Assembly: GCA_047967505.1 (NCBI GenBank)
Contig: CM106539.1
Source of the DNA: Dipteris shenzhenensis
Lineage: Eukaryota; Polypodiophyta; Polypodiopsida; Gleicheniales
Length of the DNA: 64,000 bases
Strand: one strand, 5' to 3'
Numbering within the stretch: position 1 is the first letter of the stretch; every line of letters starts with the position of its first letter. The notes beneath the pieces were generated by a model. It did not search any database and was not told the origin of the DNA. It saw only the letters and a program-made list of their open reading frames with translations. The position numbers and the translations under genes were made by a program. Shown here piece after piece: positions 1 to 11,150 of this stretch.

Positions 1-1406
1 TAAAAAATTTTTCAGTGAAAAATCAGGATGGCATTTTGCAAGTAGCCATTGCCACAGCCAATTTGCAATTGTGTTAAGTCAAGTATCCATTGATTTGAGA
101 GGTTGGAAGGTCTTGAAGTTTTGAAATTATGACACAACATTGGCATGGATTTTTAAAACACTTGTAGGCTAAGTCATCAATTATCAAAGTATTATTGTCA
201 CTAAACATTGGCAACCTAGCTTAAAAGTTAGCCAAACACGTACAAAATAGACTTGTTTGTGCTAGGTACGGTCATTGCATCGTCTTGTAGTTTACAATCT
301 TCCTGACTAAACATACATCCTTCTAATTTTGTAACTTGGTCTGGAAATGCTGTGTGCACTAGCCTCCTGACTTTGCCTTGCTGTGCACAACTCTAGATGT
401 AAACACTAAAATGCTCCATGCACCATACTAAAAAGCTAGTTTCTTCTTTACGGACCCATACACGTTCACGCCGGTTGCATGACACCTCTGTCCTCCAAGG
501 TGTGTATCTAGGAATAAGGACCACTATTAAAACATAGAGCAAGACACCATTCAAGTCCATATGAGTGCTCTACGATCATTCTCCTCTGCAAGTGGCATAC
601 ATATGCCTTTATTGCATGTGTTTGCAATGTAAGCAAAAGGCTGGATTACAAATGTCTTTTCGGGATAGGAAGCACTCGCATGATTTCCTTTGTCTTCCTC
701 TGTTGGTAGTATTCTTTTCTCTTGTGGCATCTTTCTTTTCTTTGGATCCCTAGGAGACAACAACTTTTTGTTGGCTAGTTTCCCAAGAGACAACAATGTC
801 TTCAAATGTTCATGACACAACATGATTGGTATGTGTACACATGGAAAGAAATGAAGAGGCATGTATGCTCACAAATATGTCAAACCAAACATTTGTGGTA
901 CCCATACAACATGCATTGGATACCCCGGTGGCCAATTAATGGCAATGCATATACGAAGGGAGGTAGCCAGATAACTAATGTACCAACCATATGGAGAAAA
1001 GCATCCTACAAAGAAAGTTGTAGTACTTAAGCACAAAATAAAAGATCTCGAGACATGCATAAATAGGAAGTTGCAGTACTTAAACAAAAAAATAAAAGAT
1101 CTTGAGTCACGCATAAATAAGAAAGAGAGAGACTTTATTATAAATTTGATTGACAAACATGGAGTTTTCACTATAATTGTTCTTACAAAACACACCTCCT
1201 AGAGGTGGGGATCTTACAAAAAGACCTCTCCTGGAATCCAAGAAACTATGAACCTCATAATTTCTTGCATGCACGAGGTTTGGGAGATTTTGTCATAGGG
1301 GATTTGGGTTTCAAGAACTTTGATGCACCTGATGTGCCCTTGGATTTCTTGGCGGGATACTCTCGTCTCGTCATATGGTTATGTACCTTCTTCTTTGTCA
1401 AAATTT
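1..1406. other. Non-coding, no gene recognised
   Basis: No coding region, RNA gene or transposon terminus could be supported here. The open frames are short, overlap on both strands and resemble nothing known to me. The one visible structure is a near-exact direct repeat of about 47 bp (about 1024-1070 and 1078-1125) sharing the core ATAAAAGATCT. Confidence 0.6.
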
Positions 1407-2015
1407 TTAGTAGGTGATCCAAGGGAGAGTCGTCTTGACATTCAGCATCTGCAATCTCAGAAGCAGTAACCCAGCAACTGTAGGATCTGTGATGAGGTTG
1501 TCAACCATCGCTGACATTTGTTTGCCACTTGTATTCATGGGGCTCTCAGTTGTAGGGCTCTCAGTTGGATTCTTCAAGTTCCCTTCATCAACAGGTGCAT
1601 CCTGCACCTTTGTCTCTGCATCTTGCAACTTATCTACGATCCTGAACTGCAGTAAAGAAGCTGATGAGTCTTTCATGTCTTCACTGCTACACCCAACCTG
1701 TAAACTATGACCAACATTCTTCATGTGAAGCAAATTTGTAGCAGAGCATATGTCTTCGTTGCCTAATTGCATGTGCATTTGATTGCTTGTAGGCATGCTC
1801 TCCATCTTCCCTAATGAAAACATGTTCCGGTCATACGTTTTTCTTGATGAGTTACACATTGATAATACAATGAACATTACCTGAAGTAAGAAAGAGCTCC
1901 AAAATTGTTTGTTAGCAGTGCGTGATAAGTAGTGCATCATGCATACTAAATAGCATATCATGGGTGGTACGTAGCATAGAGCATATGCTACCATGGAACA
2001 TATGCTATCTAGCAT
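1407..2015 (-). pseudogene. 3' segment of unrecognised minus-strand gene relic
   Basis: An open frame of about 200 codons on the minus strand, ending in a stop at 1407. It lies downstream of two other coding-like segments on the same strand (2628-3119 and 3168-4123), so it may be their last exon. The protein is serine/threonine-rich, with a repeated PTESPTTESP stretch and no domain I recognise. A CAG/GTAATG border near 1880 could act as a donor or an acceptor, so the true exon edge is unresolved. It could also be an unrelated chance frame. Confidence 0.3.
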
Positions 2016-2600
2016 AAAACAAACCCTAACGCAAGAGAACTGCTACCTAGCACATAACATATGCTAACACAAAAGATATGCTACCTAGCATACAACATAT
2101 GCTAACTAGCATACAACATATACTAGCCAAGATACATCATATGCTAACATGTATAACATGCTAACTAGCATGTGTTAGCTAGTAGCTGTTGGCTAGCATT
2201 CTATAGTGCTAGTTAGCATACTAAGCTAGCATACCACAATACTCATTAGAATGTACTTAATAATGCCAATTATAATATTGCAATGTTAGTTAGCATAGTG
2301 GCAGTACTAGTTCACATGCTACAATGCTAGTTAACATATTACAATGCTAGTAGGTAATCTATACTACTAGTTAGCACACTATAGTCCTAGATCAACATAT
2401 TAACAAGTGCTAGTTAACATACAATGTTAGCAAAAAAAAACTACATTGCTAGTTAGCAATGCATCTACACGTAATGAGCTGCTAGTTATCATAATGTAGA
2501 GCTAGGTGTTGTAGAAGAATTATAGCAATGAAGCTAGTTACCATACAATATTTGTAAGAGTTCCAGGTAAGTTAGCACAGTAAAGGTCACCTAGTAAGCA
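1960..2600. repeat. Degenerate TAGCATA/CTAGTTAGCATA repeat
   Basis: An AT-rich stretch made almost entirely of short, shuffled variants of the words tagcata, gctagttagc, acatatgctaa and tgctagttaac. Spacing is irregular at roughly 10-25 bp and orientations are mixed. It lies between two coding-like segments of the minus-strand relic and could be an expanded intron. No unit length is fixed enough to call a classical satellite. Confidence 0.7.
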
Positions 2601-2627
2601 TGCTAGAACTAGCTAACTTCTCATATT

Positions 2628-3119
2628 TCAAACCATAAAGTACAGACATGGAGCACCCATATCAAAGCATATCAGATTGCTAGTGTGGTGCTTACAATTA
2701 CCCACTGTTTGGTGTTTTAGAAACCCTTTATTGCCATCCTTCAACCAGTTAGAGGTTATCGTTTGCCCACAACTTGAAACCTTGCATGCACAAACCATCC
2801 CTAGCAAGCAAGCAAGCACAAAGCATAGAAAGTGATACATATGCTTGCAAGGCAACATGACCATGGTAACATGTTGATCAACCTCAAGTGACATGCCACA
2901 ACCATTGCATCTACTATGGCGCAACCCTTCTGCTACATCTACCATAGATTCTTTCTGCACAAGGCCTCCCATAGATGTTGCAACTATGCCCATAGCCACA
3001 TTATACAAGGAGGTGAGGATGCTTGGGTCTGATGATTGGACCTTCCTCTCTATCTGTAGCACCAGCTGCAATTGATGTCCACATTTCTTGACTTTTCTTT
3101 CCTTCAACTCCACATCAAT
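2628..3119 (-). pseudogene. Exon of unrecognised gene with RING-like Cys/His motif
   Basis: An open exon of about 163 codons. Its start is set by an intron acceptor (TTTATAG) just before 3119, in frame with ATT GAT GTG GAG. Residues about 65-130 hold a zinc-ligand-like series: CNGC, then PCKHMYHFLC about 20 residues later, then C-A-C and SSCG, followed by SNW. This resembles the RING-like or degenerate zinc finger with a CxHxYHxxC core seen in some uncharacterised plant proteins. That is family recollection and not a match I could run. It lies 48 bp downstream of a coding segment on the same strand (3168-4123), with a possible GTTTGC donor. Function is unknown; it may belong to a mobile element. 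Confidence 0.4.
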
Positions 3120-3167
3120 CTATAAAGGAGGAGACAACAATATTAGTTGTGCATCTAATAAACATAA

Positions 3168-4123
3168 AGTGCTGCTATATTATGCAAACATAAAGTCCCT
3201 AGCAGTAACTTGAAGCATGGTAACATTGTTGTCCTCTAGGTGAAGATCCTCTATCTCAAAGGCCCCAAGTGTTTCAAGAGTAGTTTTCATAGTGTCAATG
3301 ACCATCTGAAGTGCAAATTGCCTCTTGTCAACAACATTGACATTCATTGGTAGGGAGCGCAATTCCTCTCGTGCTTCTTTCAGCCTCTTTCTTAGTGTCG
3401 TGATAGCTGGGCTTACCCTATCACTTTTGGCCTTTGCTATCTTTGTAGCCTCTGATTCATGTTGTGCAATTATGAGCTCCTCCTAGGCCTTTCCCAAGAT
3501 CCCCCTAGCATGAAGGACAGTTTCCTTTATTTTTTCCAAGTCACTAGGTGGGGGTATTAGAGACCTACCAGGGCATACTCCCTTCATCTAGAAGGGTTCA
3601 TGAGATGTTTCATGAGAGGGGGTTGTGGCTTTCGCAGTATTTGTTGTGGTTGTAGCCATGCCATTCGATGGTACATACTCCTCATCGCCCACTACGTCCT
3701 CAAACAACTTTTTCGTTCCTAGCAAGTCCTCATTATGTATCCTCCATCTCTTGAAATGCCTGTCATGGTATCCCTTGTCTCACAGGTCTTCCAAATATTG
3801 AAGAGCAAATGCAAGCCAGCTGAAATGCATGGCCGACCCACTCAACAATGCTGCAAGGCCAAACTCTTTCACATACCCCTTCGCAAATGCAGTAGTTCTC
3901 TCCGTGTTGGTGGGAGGGAATCTTTGATAGATTTTATGATGAAATAACAACAACTCCTCATACACCTCCCTCCGGATGCTATTGCATTTGATGTGATATT
4001 TCCACTTCAACTATTTAGGATCAAAACCTTCCATGGTGAGGCCATATTCTGTATTGAATTTCTCCACTGTATGACAAAATTTGTACTGCGTTGATTAAAC
4101 CACCTTGGGAGATTTCCAATGGC
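3168..4123 (-). pseudogene. Long exon of unrecognised gene, interrupted by stops
   Basis: One continuous minus-strand frame of about 318 codons, entered at an intron acceptor (TATGCAG) before 4123. It carries about six in-frame stops, nearly all TAG or TAA and one TGA. Between the stops the protein looks real. It has a basic, aromatic N-terminal half (YHIKCNSIRREVYEELLLFH, then FAKGYVKEFGLAALL), an acidic linker, and a helical, coiled-coil-like C-terminal half (KLFEDVVGDEEYVPS, LRKRLKEAREELRSLP). I recognise no family. Because most stops fit a former glutamine, the exon looks like a methylation-decayed relic and not a random frame. With 2628-3119, and perhaps 1407-2015, it probably forms a single gene transcribed leftwards. 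Confidence 0.45.
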
Positions 4124-4170
4124 CTGCATACATCCAACATGAGAAATCATCAAAGGTGAAAATTAAATGA

Positions 4171-4172
4171 TG

Positions 4173-4210
<38 letters not shown>

Positions 4211-4459
4211 CACATGCACACATGCACACACACACACACGCATGCACACACGCATGCACGCATGCACGTGCACACACACACATATTTTCTATACTTTTTA
4301 CAAACACACACATACACATGCACACCCATACACACAAACTCCCTTTCTTTGGCAAAATGTGTATCCCTAAATTATTGGTCCTCACTCCCCTACCCTCACA
4401 CATGCGCACACACATACACAAACACATTAATTTTGCTTAAATATTGTAGCTCTCTCTCT

Positions 4460-4511
<52 letters not shown>

Positions 4512-4560
4512 CACACACACACACAGACACACAAACACACATACTTATACACTTTCATTG
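4171..4560. repeat. (CA)n microsatellite cluster
   Basis: Several runs of CA dinucleotides (about 4175-4205, 4215-4275 and 4463-4535) mixed with ACATGCACAC and ACACATACAC variants. They create long His/Thr and Cys/Val open frames on both strands, which are not genes. Confidence 0.95.
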
Positions 4561-5214
4561 TCCCATTTACTTGTTTTTCCCCCCCACCCCCACCCCCCTC
4601 CCCCCTTTTTTATCCCCTATAATTTCAATAAAATGATCTCCCTTCTATTTTCTTAACCCCTTTTAAAAGTGTAAATGTTATTTCACTTCTTAACCCATCC
4701 TAACCTCAACCCCACAAACAACCTTTGTACAACTATCTGCTTTCTATTTATTTATTGGCATGATATATATATATATATATATAATGTATAAATAATTGAA
4801 GAACTTCCTACCCCCCTCCTTATCCTCAATTATTTTCTAGGTCAATTTTTTTTTTCTTACACATTCATTTTACTTCATTTGTCTCCTTTTTCCTTTAGAA
4901 ATTTATGTCTTATTATAAACCTTTTTTTCCCCTACCCCAACTGTCTTTGCTTTTCCACCCCCCTTTTTTTTCTTCAAAAATATTTTTAACCCCCCCACCC
5001 ACAAGTTCTTAACTCTTTTAAATTATCTTTCCTTTTAAACCCCCCAGTTTTTAAGTATAAACACTCACTTATCTAAACCCCTAACCTAACCAACCCTTTC
5101 GTAATTAACTTAAGTAAACCCCCCTTAAACTACCCCCTAACTTAACTAATCACCCTTAACTGTCCTCCCTACCTTACCCTACCCCTTACCCTATACAAAT
5201 TCTCCCCTTGGCTA
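4561..5214. repeat. C/T-rich low-complexity DNA with TA microsatellite
   Basis: Strongly strand-asymmetric pyrimidine-rich DNA with many C runs, a perfect TA run at about 4762-4783, and at about 5050-5210 imperfect CCCTAAC/CCTTAAC words. These look faintly telomere-like but never form a regular 7-bp array. No gene is seen. Confidence 0.8.
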
Positions 5215-6830
5215 TTAAGAACAAGCAAGGAAGCTTTGAAGAAATAGTCAACCAGGAAGTAAAGGCTAAAGTTGCATATGGAGCTTTAAAGTTTTTGCTT
5301 CATTCAGATGAAGAGTTGGTGGATCAAAAGTATTAGGTGGACAAGAAAAAAGCACGTGCGCTAGGAAAAATGGTTGACAAAAATTGGGCCTCGCAATGGA
5401 TAAAATCATGGGATAAAGATGCAGCACCAACAAAGGAGCTTCGAGCTAAGGTGCTATTTGCATGGAGCTGATGTATGCACATATAAAGTCAAATGCCATG
5501 AAAGACAAGATGCAACTTCAAGTCCTTAATGAGTCTTTCACGTTCTCCTATGACATTGGTTTGTCAAAGGATAATTCAAATTATGTTATTGTCAAGGGAG
5601 TCGATACAGAAAGATTTATGGCTACAATGGGCAACGAACCTTGGGATAACCCATATGCATTTTTCTTTGATGAACTACAGGATCTATCAGTGTCAGGGAT
5701 TGTTCAGCTTATACGAATTGTGATACAAGGCCCTATGGCAAGATAACCAAGAGCAACATTTGTCATGTTTATCATAGATGCACAACGGGATGCATTGCTT
5801 GCTAGTTTGAAATCTGCATTCAGGGGTGTCATTGGAAAGGTGTTACATGGTATGGTATTGCGGCATGAGCATAGTTATCATGGTGACACTGGCATCCAAA
5901 TCTTGCAACCCATGATGGTTGCATTTATGCATAGGGGTGATGGTCCATCATTTGAAATTCCCCAAAAGACTCTTCAGCTCTTTTTCCAAGAGAGAGAACA
6001 ATTCAGAGATGATAGAACATATCGGCTGAAAGATTGGAATGTGGCATTGTATGGAATGGGGTTAGCTACAGAGACTGTATTACGAAAAGGAATTGATGTG
6101 GTTGTCATTGATGCCCTCCATCGGATTTAGTACTTTGATACTTACTTCAGTTGCATGCCCACATTCTATGATAAAGAGGAAGGGAGCTCAGATGTGGAAT
6201 GGAGCAAAAAAGTGCAGCATGACTCAAGTGAGAAAGTCATAGAAAATGTAGACTCTACTATTGCAGATGGTAGCTCGACATCTAGGGAATCTGAAACTAA
6301 TAGCTCTACATCAGAGAACTCACATCCAGAACTATGCACAAAGAAGAGAATTATGGATGAGAGATTGCAAAGGAGCATTGAGGTTCCATTGGTCACAAAA
6401 GAAGGTAGCAACAACAAGAAGGAAGAAAAACAAATTGTTGCAGTGGAAGGGAAAGGGAAAGCAATGGAGGTCCAAATGTAGAGCATGAAACCTGAAAAAG
6501 AGGTTATTTTGAAGGGAGAGGGAAGTGGACTACTTAAGGTTGTAGTACTGGCAAGAAAAGTAGATGTACTACTAAGTAGTGAGGAGATTGCAATTGACAC
6601 CTTGCAGCTTCATCCATGCTATGATGTACTACCAAGTAGTGAGGAGATTGCAATTGACACCTTGCAGCTTCATCCATGCTATGATGTACTACCAAGAAGT
6701 GATGATCCTATACTTGAAAGCTCCTAGAATGGTCTAGAGCCTATACTTGAAAGCACCCAAACTGGTCTAGATAGTTTGTTAGTCAAGATCTTGGTAGTGA
6801 ACCTCTTGAGATGGCTACCCAAGTCACTAC
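5215..6830 (+). pseudogene. Unrecognised coding relic, 5' part, split by Copia copy 1
   Basis: The first part (about 5215-5460) reads in one frame, LAIKNKQGSFEEIVNQEV onward. After a single-base shift near 5460 the frame runs from 5462 to about 6780, broken only by TAA (5744), TAG (6128), TAG (6479) and TAG (6725). The protein has a mixed helical and basic N-terminal part (FEIPQKTLQLFFQEREQFRD), then a long acidic, serine-rich, low-complexity tail with an in-frame 60-bp (20-residue) tandem duplication. A second one-base shift lies near 6785. The sequence then stops at the Copia target site and resumes in matching phase at 12,795. I recognise no domain. It may be a host gene or the ORF of an undescribed element. 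The phase match across the insertion is good evidence that it was once translated. Confidence 0.5.
6563..6698 (+). repeat. 60-bp in-frame tandem duplication
   Basis: Two copies of a 60-bp unit beginning GATGTACTAC, nearly identical, followed by the start of a third that diverges after about 17 bp. It lies in the acidic tail of the 5.2-6.8 kb relic and encodes a repeated 20-residue block (SSEEIAIDTLQLHPCYDVLP). Confidence 0.9.
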
Positions 6831-7183
6831 TATTGAGATATCGAGCTCCAATCATGATATGCCAGGGTGACCGTTGTGCATTTATGTCACCGACTTGTTA
6901 GCTGCAGATGCGGTTGGTACACTGCCCATGAATAATAGCTGGATGACAGCTATCTTTATGTACTCTAGTTAGTGGCTCAGTTAGTATGCCACCTTAGTTA
7001 GCTGAGTTTGGTTTGAGACCCACATATAGGGTTCACCTATTCTTTTGTACTTAGAGTTCTTTTGGCTTTCACAACTAAGAAGAGGAAAACAATTTTCAGC
7101 CTCCACCTTTGTGTATATTCCCCCATTGTGTATGTGAGAAAGTCGCAAGTGAGACTCCTTCCTTTTGTCCCACTCTCTTCACA
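6831..7183 (+). repeat. 5' LTR of Copia copy 1
   Basis: 353 bp, beginning TATTGAGATATC (the 3' LTR has the expected TGTTG) and ending CTCTTCACA. It is aligned end to end with 12,418-12,789. The target duplication ACTAC precedes it and the primer-binding site follows directly. Confidence 0.95.
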
Positions 7184-7195
7184 TGGTATCAAAGC
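7184..7195 (+). promoter_or_regulatory. Primer-binding site, initiator tRNA-Met
   Basis: TGGTATCAAAGC abuts the 5' LTR. It differs by one base from TGGTATCAGAGC, the usual complement of the plant initiator tRNA-Met 3' end that primes minus-strand synthesis in copia elements. Confidence 0.9.
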
Positions 7196-7700
7196 TCGGT
7201 TCGTGGTAAGGAGCTCAAGAAAGCAAACCAAGTTTGCGGTGTCCTAGTAAGAGGATCAGTGTTGCTTTCCTTTTTTTTTTCGAGTTTGGGAGCAAATCTC
7301 TACAAGTAGCACAACCAGAAAGTGCAAGAGTGCACTATCTCAGATTGGGATGCCCTTCGCGGTGTGGCGAGAGAGGGTGAAATTATTTTTTCGATTTGAG
7401 GCTATTTCAGGGCCCGTTTTGGTGGTGGAAGTTTTCCGTAGGCACAAGAAAGTGCCATGTTCTTGTTGTGTGAACCACTGTTCTGCAAGTCGATGAAAAA
7501 TTATCACAGAAATTACATTGTATGCCTCTGGGCAGAGATATTAGGAGTGGCAGAATCATTCTTATTGCTTGTTGATGCATAATCAACACTAGGAAGTGAC
7601 TGTGTGGTCAAATACCACTCTCGTCAGTTTTGTAGATTTGTCCTTGTGAGGCAGAAGTTGTGCTTTTTTACAGTGACATAATATTTTGCAGTGTTTTGTA
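7196..7700 (+). other. Untranslated leader of Copia copy 1
   Basis: The transcribed leader between primer site and gag start. No long coding frame is seen. Confidence 0.7.
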
Positions 7701-9370
7701 ATGGCGTCTGATGCTCTTTCATAGATTGCCATTGAAAAGCTTGACAAGAACAACTTCCAAGCATGGAAGTTTAGAATGACAAATTTCCTTAAGGTAAAAG
7801 GCTATTGGGAGTTCATTATTGGAGCTGAACAAGAACCGGTTATTCCTAATGTTCCCAATCAACAGGAGTTGTAGGCATTTAAAGGTTGGCATGAGAGAGC
7901 CAGAAAAGTTATGTACTGGCTGTCTATCAGTATTTCAGATTCTATGATTGTGCATATTTAGGATGCAAGCACGCCAAAGGAGGCATGGGATACTTTGAAA
8001 AAAATGTATAGCACAAATACGCAAGCTAGGAAAATGTAGCTCAAGCAGGAGTTGCATAATGTGTAGAGAGAAAATTACTAGGGATTTAAGACCATGGGGT
8101 GCTGTTAAAAAAACCGTGCATACATAACTAGAAAAAATATATAAAAAAAGGTTTACAACTAACCTAAGGCCTTAAAGGAGAACATAAATTAATTCACTAC
8201 GTATAATAGACCGAGATAGAACATATAACTTTAAAAAGGGAAAAATGGATTTTTCAAGGGGAAAGGAGGTAATTAGAGTAATATATACCTATATAAAGAC
8301 AAGAGAGAGGTATACATACTACGGTTCTTAGGCCGGCCAGCTAGCCACGCTCTCAAGGACCCACTAGGTAGGACATGGAGATGCCTATGTGGACTTCACA
8401 TACTTCCAAGATGAGTAAAAAATTAGTGACCTATGGAGAAGACACACCATCGTGCGCTAAAAGGCATCGTATGGCCATCAATCAGAAGTCTAATCTAGTA
8501 TATCTTAGAAGCCATGATATCTTCTTAAGCACAGTCTTTGAGTGACATACCAGATGAAGAACCCCCAGTCACGGGACTTCGCAGTAGAAGTAAGTGGAGC
8601 CCATGAGTGGCCGCCAACATACGAGCTAAAAGCCCAACAGTCGCGGCAGCAGAAGTACACAGCAGACCAAGGACTGTGGTCACGAGAGTAGCAGCGCTGG
8701 AGTTGCTCAGTGCCAATCTTATGGAGAAGGGGGTATTTCGTGACTAATGGCTAGATATGGAGTACTCTGCACGTAGCGAAATGCTTAACTTTAGCTAGTA
8801 GACTGAGTGGAGTGAGAGGGGGGTAGCATAGGTGTTTTTATAGGCTCCATAGTCGCATCAATGACTACCACATGAAGGTGAAGATGATTACAGATGTGCT
8901 TCTATTGGGTTGCTAGTGGAAGATGATGATTTAGTTTCTGTGACCTTGAATGGTCTAGGAAAGGATTATGTACAATTCCAGACATCCATTGCTGTCTGTG
9001 AGAATTTTCCTGATTTTGAGGAGTTGATTGCTCTTCTAATTTCTAAAGAGCAGAGAAATGGTGGTGCATCTTCTTCAGGAGGAACTTCAAAAGAAGCTAT
9101 CTTCTACTCAAATGCTAGAAGAGGTAGAGGCAGAGGTAGAGCAGGCCGATTTGAGGCCATGGTAGAAATCATAATATGCAGCAAATTCAAGAAAACCAGT
9201 CCTATGGAGGAGGACGTGGTAACTTTAGAGGCAGGGGGAGCCAAAGAGGTCGTGGTGGATGGCAAAGAGGCCAAAATGAAAACAGCAATGTTGAATGCTA
9301 CTTTTGTGGTAAAATGGGTCATATGGTTAAAGACTGCTATAAAAAGCAGAATGACATCATGACTGAAAAA
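7701..9370 (+). pseudogene. Copia gag, copy 1
   Basis: The start codon at 7701 gives MASDALS and then a stop. The aligned frame matches the copy 2 gag: KLDKNNFQAWKFRMTNFL (capsid-like UBN2/gag-polypeptide region), then GWHERARKVMYWLSIS, FPDFEELIALLISKEQRNGG, an Arg/Gly-rich stretch and the nucleocapsid zinc knuckle CYFCGKMGHMVKDC (C-x2-C-x4-H-x4-C) near 9300-9340. Five glutamine codons have become TAG before position 8070, and a foreign insertion splits the capsid region at about 8072-8852. Gag would form the particle and package RNA; this copy cannot. Confidence 0.9.
8072..8852. mobile_element. ~780-bp insertion inside gag of Copia copy 1
   Basis: Relative to copy 2, this block interrupts gag between a GAGAGAAAAT left side and GCATCAATGACTACC on the right. 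It is GC-richer than its surroundings and unlike Copia. On its minus strand there is a TATA-like box (CCTATAAAAACACC, about 8840-8853) followed by a TTG-initiated 63-codon hydrophobic frame (8525-8716). Its ends carry a weak inverted similarity (TACTAGGGA and GACTATGGA). No target duplication is evident and about five bases of gag seem lost. It may be a small DNA transposon, or captured promoter and gene-fragment DNA. Origin unknown. Confidence 0.6.
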
Positions 9371-9479
9371 TTGCAGCAAGGTAATTATGCATTCTCTAGT
9401 AGACAGGGTGATGACAGAAATGAGCATGTGTTTATGGTGCAGCACATGACCAATTCTATGACAAGTGTAGAAGAAAGCA

Positions 9480-10756
9480 ATGATGTGTGGTATGTTGACT
9501 CAGGTGCATCAAACCACATGACAGGTCATGCAGAATGGATGCAGGATGCAAGGAAAATGGAAAGACCAGGATTTGTGGAGATTGGTGATGATACTACACA
9601 TCCTATTGTGCAGATTGGTAAAATTCCTTTGTCTATGCAGGATGGAAAAAAGAAATACCTGTCTGATGTATTTCATGTCCTGAATATCACCAAGAACTTG
9701 GTTTCTGTTGGTCAAATGGTTGAGCAGGGCTTGTAGATCAGATTTAATCCTCATAGATGCTTTGTTGAGGATATGAAAAATAAAGGTCGCTTGAAAGAAA
9801 AAGGGAAGAAGAAGGGCAGGATGTTTAGGTTGGATGCGGACATGCCTGAATTGAGTACAGTAATGTTTGCACATGGGACCAGTGTAGTTGTAGATATTGA
9901 TATCTGGCATAAATGCATTGGTCATGTTAATGTACAACAACTTAAATTAATGCAAGCCCAAAATATTGTTGAAGGATTGCCTAAGTTCAAGGTTGCAAAA
10001 ATGCATAAGGTATGTGAAGCCTGTTAATTTGGAAAACAGGCAAGGAAACCATTTCCTAGACATGTTCAAGAGAGTAAGAGGCCATTGGAATTAATCCACT
10101 CTGATGTGTGGACTACTAAAGCTGCATCTATTGGAGGCTGTCATTATTTTGTCACTTTTATTGATGACTACAGCAGAAAAGTTTGGGTGTATTTTATGAA
10201 AAAGAAAAGTGAAGTGTTTGGGCATTTCAAAGCTTTTAAAGCTATGGTTGAAAAAGAAACAGGCCTGTAAATAAAATGCCTAAGGTCAGATGGAGGGGGA
10301 GAGTACCTCTCAAATGAGTTTGCAAGTTTCCTGCAGGAGCATGGCATAAAGTAGCAATATTCATGCAGTCAAACCCAACAACAAAATGGACTTGCAGAAA
10401 GAAAAAACAGAAAATATTGGAGAGGTATCTCGTGCCATGCTCAATGAAAAAGACTTGCCAGATTATTATTGGGCTGAACTAGTTGCTATAGCAGTCTACA
10501 TAATGAACAGGACTCCTATTGCAGCAATACATGGCATGATGCCAGAAGAGAGGTATACTGGTAGGAAACTAGATATTTCTCATTTGAAAGTTTTTGGCTG
10601 CATTGCCTATGTTCATGTGCCAGATGAGTTGAGATCCAAGTTGGATCCAAAGCTCAGAAGTGCATCTTTATTGGTTATTCTCTGCAGCAGAAAGGGTATA
10701 GATGCGATAACCCTTCTACTCATAAGTTTACAGTCAGCAGAGATGTTGTTTTGATG
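9480..10756 (+). pseudogene. Copia protease and integrase, copy 1
   Basis: The protease active site WYVDSGASNHMTGH lies near 9488-9530. The integrase zinc-binding region follows at 9905-10,025 (HKCIGHV then VCEAC). The integrase core runs from about 10,085 (LIHSDVW, VTFIDDYSRKVWVYF, LRSDGGGEY) to QQNGLAERK near 10,385, giving the D, D, E catalytic set. The stops at 9734, 10,024, 10,267 and about 10,351 replace glutamines present in copy 2. One-base shifts occur around 10,410 and 10,660. After the core, a serine/glutamine-rich region (10,759-11,150) matches the integrase C-terminal extension. Confidence 0.92.
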
Positions 10757-11150
10757 AGATGAGCACCTGGTATAAACCAGTAAATGTGATTGATGATGTA
10801 GATGCACAAAATGGAAATGCTGCACAGAATTCACAACAGCAATCACAAAATATTAGTGGACCTATAGTGTCCTCTAGCAGTGGTTCACATACTTCGCCAT
10901 GGACAAGCAGATTGAGATTAGGAGGATCTCCTCAATGCAATGCAGATAGTGGTATGCAAGTATCACGAAAAGGAAAAGAGAAAGTAGATCAGCCCATGGT
11001 TGATGCGAATGCAGGTCACTCTTATGTTGATGGTGAATCCAGTGACTCAGAACAGAGCCTTGATGATGAGTTGGGTATTCCTTCTGTTGTTACACCTAGA
11101 GTAAGGAAGACAAGGGATGTTTTGAGAGCACCTGGTAGTGAGCCTATTTT

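Noticed and set aside
4095-4636. Long His/Thr-rich and Cys/Val-rich open frames on both strands
   Set aside because: They are translations of (CA)n and related microsatellites.
5050-5210. Interstitial telomere repeat
   Set aside because: CCCTAAC-like words occur, but with irregular spacing and no run of two exact 7-bp units.
6166-6600. 144-codon minus-strand Ser/Thr-rich frame
   Set aside because: Complement of the acidic low-complexity tail of the plus-strand relic.
7184-7195. Possible tRNA-Met gene fragment
   Set aside because: It is a retroelement primer-binding site: only the 3'-end complement is present, next to an LTR.
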